Source: Streptomyces noursei
Lineage (GTDB): Bacteria > Actinomycetota > Actinomycetes > Streptomycetales > Streptomycetaceae
Direction of reading: 5' to 3'
Assembly: GCF_001646665.1 (NCBI RefSeq)
Contig: NZ_LWBU01000363.1
Span: 62,001 to 126,000 of the forward strand
DNA: 64,000 bases
The position numbers were made by a program, and so were the translations under genes. Below, piece by piece: positions 60,618 through 64,000 of this stretch (the first letter of the stretch is position 1; each line of letters opens with the position of its first letter). The notes beneath the pieces are model-generated. The model searched no databases and had not been told where the DNA came from. It saw only the letters and a program-made list of their open reading frames with translations.

Positions 60618-61101
60618 GCCGCCGCCTCCCGCGCTGCGCCAGGCTCTGAAGGAACTGGAGGAGCGGCTCGGCAGGTCCCTGACCGATGCCTCCGACGGGC
60701 ACGCCCGCTGGGAGTTGTACCGGGCCGCGCTCGGATCCGCCGCGGCACGGCCCGCCCTGCTCGCCGCCGTCACCGCCGAACCGGACGGCGCGCTCGCCTC
60801 GGGCGTCGTCGGCGAGGTCCTGGAACGGCTGCCCCGCGCGGAGCGGGACACCTGGGTCCGCGTGCTCCCGCCGGTGGTGCGCGGGTTCAGCGAACGCCGG
60901 GCGCGGGAACTGGCGGCCCTGGAGGACCTCCGTACCGGAGCACTCGCGCCGGACCGCGTCCCGGAGTTGATCGCCGGCTGGAGCGACTGGCTCCAGCTCC
61001 GCGTCGCCGGCGAGGTCCGGGACGCGGCGGTGCTCCGTGCCGTCGCCGCCTCGGGCCGCACCAAGCGCATCCGGCGGACGGCCACCGAAGCACTCGGCTG
61101 A
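60604..61101 (+). CDS. Small helical protein overlapping the toxin-like gene; candidate immunity or partner
   Basis: 165 aa, cytosolic (no signal or membrane span), predicted all-helical with HEAT-like pairs (VRDAAVLRAVAASGRTKRIRRTATEAL at the end). Unrecognised. ATG at 60604 lies inside the last codons of the coiled-coil gene, 14-bp overlap, so the two are translated together. Close coupling of a small cytosolic protein to the 3' end encoding a variable toxic tip is the usual arrangement of immunity genes. Followed by two strong hairpins, so the pair is a complete unit. Confidence 0.7.
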   Translation: MAGAEPPPPALRQALKELEERLGRSLTDASDGHARWELYRAALGSAAARPALLAAVTAEPDGALASGVVGEVLERLPRAERDTWVRVLPPVVRGFSERRARELAALEDLRTGALAPDRVPELIAGWSDWLQLRVAGEVRDAAVLRAVAASGRTKRIRRTATEALG

Positions 61102-61122
61102 CCGCGCCCCTGCCGGGCGGCC

Positions 61123-61155
61123 GGGCCGCACCCTCCCTCGACGGGGGTGCGGCCC
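61123..61155 (+). terminator. First hairpin after the toxin-like pair
   Basis: A perfect 11-bp stem (61123-61133 with 61145-61155) and an 11-nt loop, 21 bp after the stop. Confidence 0.7.
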
Positions 61156-61167
61156 ACCGCGGGAAAG

Positions 61168-61209
61168 CCCGACGGCCTCCCGCCTCGGAGGAGGCGGGAG
61201 GCCGTCGGG
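61168..61209. terminator. Second, very strong bidirectional hairpin
   Basis: A perfect 19-bp stem (61168-61186 with 61191-61209) and a 4-nt loop, between convergent genes; the leftward stop at 61237 is 27 bp away. Confidence 0.9.
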
Positions 61210-61236
61210 TCGTGCGGCTCCCGGAAAGGTCGTGCG

Positions 61237-62550
61237 TCAGCCGGCTTCGACGAAGTTGTTCAGGCCCGGCACCGCCAGGGTGCCGCCGAACTGGCCGGCC
61301 TGGGTCACCTTCACGTCGGTGAAGAACGCGTACGGGACGTTCAGCGGCGGCGGGCTCTCGGGGCTGAAGGTGATCGGGATGATGCCGAAGAGGTTGCCCT
61401 TCAGCTCCTCCGTGTACATCGTCACCGTGCCGCCCGTGATGGTGGACGTGGAGCCGGGGCGGGACTTCACGTGGCCCTGGTAGCCCTCGGAGTGCTCCGT
61501 GATCTGGTGGAGGTCCTTGATGTCGACCTCGCTCGCGGTGAACTTGAGGACCTTCTTGATCTTGCCGCTTCCGGTCTTCACCTCGACGATGCCGTGGTAG
61601 TCCAGGCCGCGCAGGGTGAGGAGCGTGCTCTCCAGCTTCCACGGCTCGTCCGGGAGCAGCGGGATGCCGGGCTCCAGCTCCGCGGCGGCGAGCGCCTCGG
61701 GGTCGGCGGTCGGGCACGGGAAGCGCGGCTTGGCGCCGTCCGGGATGTCCTCGTCCTTCTTGGGATCGAGGCCCTTGACGTCCTCCGGGAGCTCCTCGAC
61801 CTTGGCGCCCGCCTTGTCGGCGGCGTCCTTGATCGCTTCCTTGGCCTTGTCGACGGCCTCGTCGGCCTTGTCGGCGGGCTGCGGCGCGGGCTTGGCCGAC
61901 GGCTGGGTCGTCGGCTCGGTGGAGGGTTCCTCCGCCGGCGGCGGGGTGGACGGGGCCGCCGTGGTGGGCGCGCTCGTCGACGGGGTGGCCGTCGGCTCCG
62001 CCTCGTCCGGGCCGTCGAAGACGTCCTTGATCGCGTCGCCGATGCCCAGCGGGTCCAGCGGGTTCCTGGTCTCCGTCGGTTCGGGTGTCACGGAGGGCGT
62101 GGCACTCGGGGTGGGTGTCGCGGAGGGCGCCGGGCTCGTCGCGGCGGGCGGCTCGGTGGTACCGGCCTTGGGCTCGGTGGTGGCCTCCTCCTCCGTCGCG
62201 CTCGCGGACGGGCTGGCGCCGGGTGCCGGCTCCTTATCCTCGTCCGCCCCGGGGGTCGCGCTCGCGCTCTGCGACGGTTCGGGGGTCGGGGACGGGGACG
62301 CCGCCGGCTTCTCGGACTCGGCCGGCTCGTCCGACCGCGTCACGCACGGGCCGGGCGCGAAGGGGATGTCCTTCTCGTCCGCGACCGCCAGTTTGGGGGT
62401 CATGCCGAGGCCGACGAGTACGGCGGTGGGCATGGCGGCCAGGGCTATCGCCCTGCCGGCCGGCGCCTGGAGCTTGGTCAGCAGCGACTTCTTGGGTGCC
62501 GCGTGGCGCGGCCCTTTTCTCGTCGCGGGCTGTATGTCGTCACCCCGCAC
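61237..62550 (-). CDS. Wall-spanning surface protein of the DUF6230/DUF6114 operon
   Basis: 437 aa. A hydrophobic stretch (AGRAIALAAMPTAVLVGLGM, about 31-50) after a basic N-terminus acts as signal or anchor. Residues 75-225 are a Pro/Ser/Thr/Glu-rich linker, typical of proteins crossing the cell wall. A Lys/Asp/Ala helix (about 226-260) and a C-terminal beta-looking domain (ESTLLTLRGLDYHGIVEVKT ... VPGLNNFVEAG) follow. No catalytic motif recognised. GTG at 62550 with GGAGG 4 nt upstream; overlaps the DUF6114-like gene by 11 bp. Presumably works with the two upstream membrane/secreted proteins. Confidence 0.75.
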   Translation of the reverse strand: MRGDDIQPATRKGPRHAAPKKSLLTKLQAPAGRAIALAAMPTAVLVGLGMTPKLAVADEKDIPFAPGPCVTRSDEPAESEKPAASPSPTPEPSQSASATPGADEDKEPAPGASPSASATEEEATTEPKAGTTEPPAATSPAPSATPTPSATPSVTPEPTETRNPLDPLGIGDAIKDVFDGPDEAEPTATPSTSAPTTAAPSTPPPAEEPSTEPTTQPSAKPAPQPADKADEAVDKAKEAIKDAADKAGAKVEELPEDVKGLDPKKDEDIPDGAKPRFPCPTADPEALAAAELEPGIPLLPDEPWKLESTLLTLRGLDYHGIVEVKTGSGKIKKVLKFTASEVDIKDLHQITEHSEGYQGHVKSRPGSTSTITGGTVTMYTEELKGNLFGIIPITFSPESPPPLNVPYAFFTDVKVTQAGQFGGTLAVPGLNNFVEAG

Positions 62551-63106
62551 TGTTCCTCCCGCCGTTGGCGTCGATCGTGCTGTCGGTCGCGTTGTTCTGC
62601 GGAGTCACGGCCGAGAGTTCGTCGGCACGTTCGCCGGGCCGCTCGCCGGTGGGCGCGGGGACTCCTTCGCCGCCTTCCGGCAGCGCGGTTTCGTGGGCCG
62701 CCTCGTCCTTGACCGGTTCGCCGGGCGCCCAGGAGGCGGACAGGGCACCGCCTATCAGGGCGCACAGGAAGCCGACCAGGAAGCCGCCGATGTTGGCCAC
62801 CGGCAGGGACACGAGTGCCAGGACGATGGCGGCGACACCGGCGAACACCCGCACGACGGCGTGGAACCACATGGTCAGGCCGAGCGTGATCAGCAGGACG
62901 CCGATGATCAGGGAGCCCGCGCCGGCGGTGGTGGACATGGCGATCGTCATGTTGCCGAGCCGCATGTCGGCGTAGGGCAGATAGGCGATCGGTACGCCAC
63001 CGATCATGGTGAGCAACCCGCCCCAGAAAGGCCGGTTGCCCCGCCACGCACGGAAGCGCAGCCGCCAGTAGGTGAATCCGCGGGAACCAGTGGACTCGGC
63101 GCTCAT
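62540..63106 (-). CDS. DUF6114-like integral membrane protein
   Basis: 188 aa. Four hydrophobic spans between residues about 27 and 125 (WGGLLTMIGGVPIAYL, GSLIIGVLLITLGLTMWF, VVRVFAGVAAIVLALVSL, IGGFLVGFLCALIGGAL), then a disordered cytosolic or outer tail of 60 residues. From memory, the RFRAWRGNRPFWGGLLTMIGG start is that of the DUF6114 family, which occurs beside DUF6230 in streptomycetes. Function unknown. ATG at 63106; 278 bp from the DUF6230-like gene upstream. Confidence 0.8.
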   Translation of the reverse strand: MSAESTGSRGFTYWRLRFRAWRGNRPFWGGLLTMIGGVPIAYLPYADMRLGNMTIAMSTTAGAGSLIIGVLLITLGLTMWFHAVVRVFAGVAAIVLALVSLPVANIGGFLVGFLCALIGGALSASWAPGEPVKDEAAHETALPEGGEGVPAPTGERPGERADELSAVTPQNNATDSTIDANGGRNSAG

Positions 63107-63384
63107 GGAAAACAGCTCCCTGGAAGCGGTGTTGCTAAGAAAAGTGGTGAAAAATCACGTCAAGGACCCGAACGGGCGGAGCCATGGCACGCACGGCACC
63201 ACCCGCCCGGTGAGCACCAGGGCATCTCGTCCGGATCCTGCTGGGCTGTGACGCCCGGACACCGCACCTATCGGCGTCGCCGCCGGTCGCCGGTGTTCCG
63301 CGGCGGCTGCCCGCTCCGCCGTGCGGGGCACGGCCCCGGGCGTCACTCACCGCCCCGGCCGGCTCCGGACGAGAGCCCCTGACC

Positions 63385-64000
63385 CTAGAAGCACTCCTTG
63401 GTGCCCTTGTGCAGCTTCAGGCTGAGGTCGGGCAGCCGGAAGGTGCCCGCCGTGGTCGCCCACGCCTTCTGCTCGACGTTGTCGAGCTTCGCGGTCTTCG
63501 CCCGCTGCGAGAAGCCGTACGGGTTGGCCTCGGTGTTGGGCTGGATGCCCGGGTTCTTCAGCGAACCCGCGGCCACACCGATGTCGATGTTGCCGAACTC
63601 GGCGTCGGCCTCGAGCTGCGAGACATCGAGGTAGATGTCCTTGGCGTAGACGCGCTTGTTCTTGTCCTTCGCCGCGGCCGGGTCCGTGCCCGCGCGCAGC
63701 TCGAGGCTGACGTTGCCGAGGAACGGGACCGGCGTGACGACCGACTGGCACATGTCGGTGATCCAGGCCTCGCTGAAGCCGGAGACGCCGACGGGCTCCC
63801 AGAAGCCCTTGCCCTCGAGGTCCTTGCCCTTGACGATGCTGCCGTACTGGACGAAGTCGTTGCCCTCGAGGCTCTTCGCCTTAACCTTGAACTCCTGGCC
63901 GGAGATGCTGAACGACGCCGCCAGCGCTCCCTGTGCCAGGCCGATGCCTATCGCGGCCGTCGCGGCCACGCTCGGCACCATGACGACGGCGAACCGCTTC
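63385..64000 (-). CDS. DUF6230-like secreted protein (start outside window)
   Basis: 205 codons visible, stop TAG at 63385-63387; the true start lies beyond 64000. The visible N-terminus (KRFAVVMVPSVAATAAIGIGLAQGALA) is the end of a signal peptide. The mature part is a beta-rich domain with two Cys (MCQSV and the terminal ECF), recognised from memory as DUF6230 (GISGQ-type start SFSISGQEFKVKAKSLEG). First of the leftward trio with the DUF6114-like and wall-spanning proteins. Surface role likely, activity unknown. Confidence 0.78.
   Translation of the reverse strand, partial: KRFAVVMVPSVAATAAIGIGLAQGALAASFSISGQEFKVKAKSLEGNDFVQYGSIVKGKDLEGKGFWEPVGVSGFSEAWITDMCQSVVTPVPFLGNVSLELRAGTDPAAAKDKNKRVYAKDIYLDVSQLEADAEFGNIDIGVAAGSLKNPGIQPNTEANPYGFSQRAKTAKLDNVEQKAWATTAGTFRLPDLSLKLHKGTKECF

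Noticed and set aside
56928..61157. A 1409-codon Gly/Arg/Leu-rich frame opposite the coiled-coil gene
   Set aside because: It mirrors the Ala-rich repeats of the plus-strand gene (GCC read backwards gives GGC), has no ribosome site and crosses the partner gene and part of the terminator region.

Overview
The window is very GC-rich chromosomal DNA from a streptomycete or close relative. Evidence: third codon positions are almost always G or C, GTG and TTG starts are frequent, ATGA/GTGA gene overlaps are common, and the gene order is one I remember from Streptomyces chromosomes: glgX - two-component system/ABC - metalloprotease - glgP ... glgE-treS-mak-glgB - helicase - trx/merR ... dctA region - pfkA - pta - ackA - pyk. 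This synteny is from memory, not from a search. I saw no rRNA, tRNA, CRISPR array, transposase or integrase.

Layout. 1-2.8 kb: the start of a lipoprotein gene and divergent glgX (glycogen debranching). 2.8-6.4 kb: a leftward operon of ABC ATPase, ABC-2 permease, histidine kinase and NarL-type regulator. 6.5-10.4 kb: a coupled pair of half-size ABC exporters with asymmetric nucleotide sites. 10.5-13.6 kb: a flavodoxin-fold oxidoreductase and a secreted M4 metalloprotease. 13.9-16.5 kb: glycogen phosphorylase. 16.6-25.0 kb: an accessory island holding a five-gene leftward operon (HpaB-like monooxygenase, repeat-rich ORF, MFS exporter, PrnB/indoleamine-dioxygenase-like haem protein, FAD monooxygenase), an AraC-type regulator and an NmrA-type reductase. 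25.2-33.3 kb: the maltose-1-phosphate pathway (glgE, treS, maltokinase, glgB).

33.4-37 kb: HelD-like helicase, thioredoxin, MerR regulator and Lrp regulator, all leftward. 37-43 kb: housekeeping or stress genes: an epimerase and an aldo-keto reductase, an EmrB-type exporter with divergent TetR regulator and clear operators, and a quinone-oxidoreductase-like gene with a MerR regulator. 43-50 kb: a secreted beta-propeller, a C4-dicarboxylate carrier divergent from a CitA/CitB-type two-component system, an XRE regulator and a membrane protein with a possible ricin-type domain. 50-56.5 kb: pfkA divergent from pta-ackA-pyk. 56.9-61.1 kb: a 1234-residue secreted alanine-rich coiled-coil protein with a DUF4160-like C-terminal domain, overlapping a small helical protein that looks like its partner or immunity gene. 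61.2-64 kb: a leftward operon for a DUF6230-like, a DUF6114-like and a wall-spanning surface protein.

Together, glgX, glgP and glgB with glgE/treS/mak form a glycogen/trehalose/maltose-1-phosphate cycle, and pfkA, pyk, pta and ackA sit nearby for glycolysis and acetate overflow. The two places most likely to hold something undescribed are the PrnB/HpaB-like island, which appears to sit between glgP and glgE, and the secreted coiled-coil/DUF4160 toxin-like pair at 56.9-61.1 kb.
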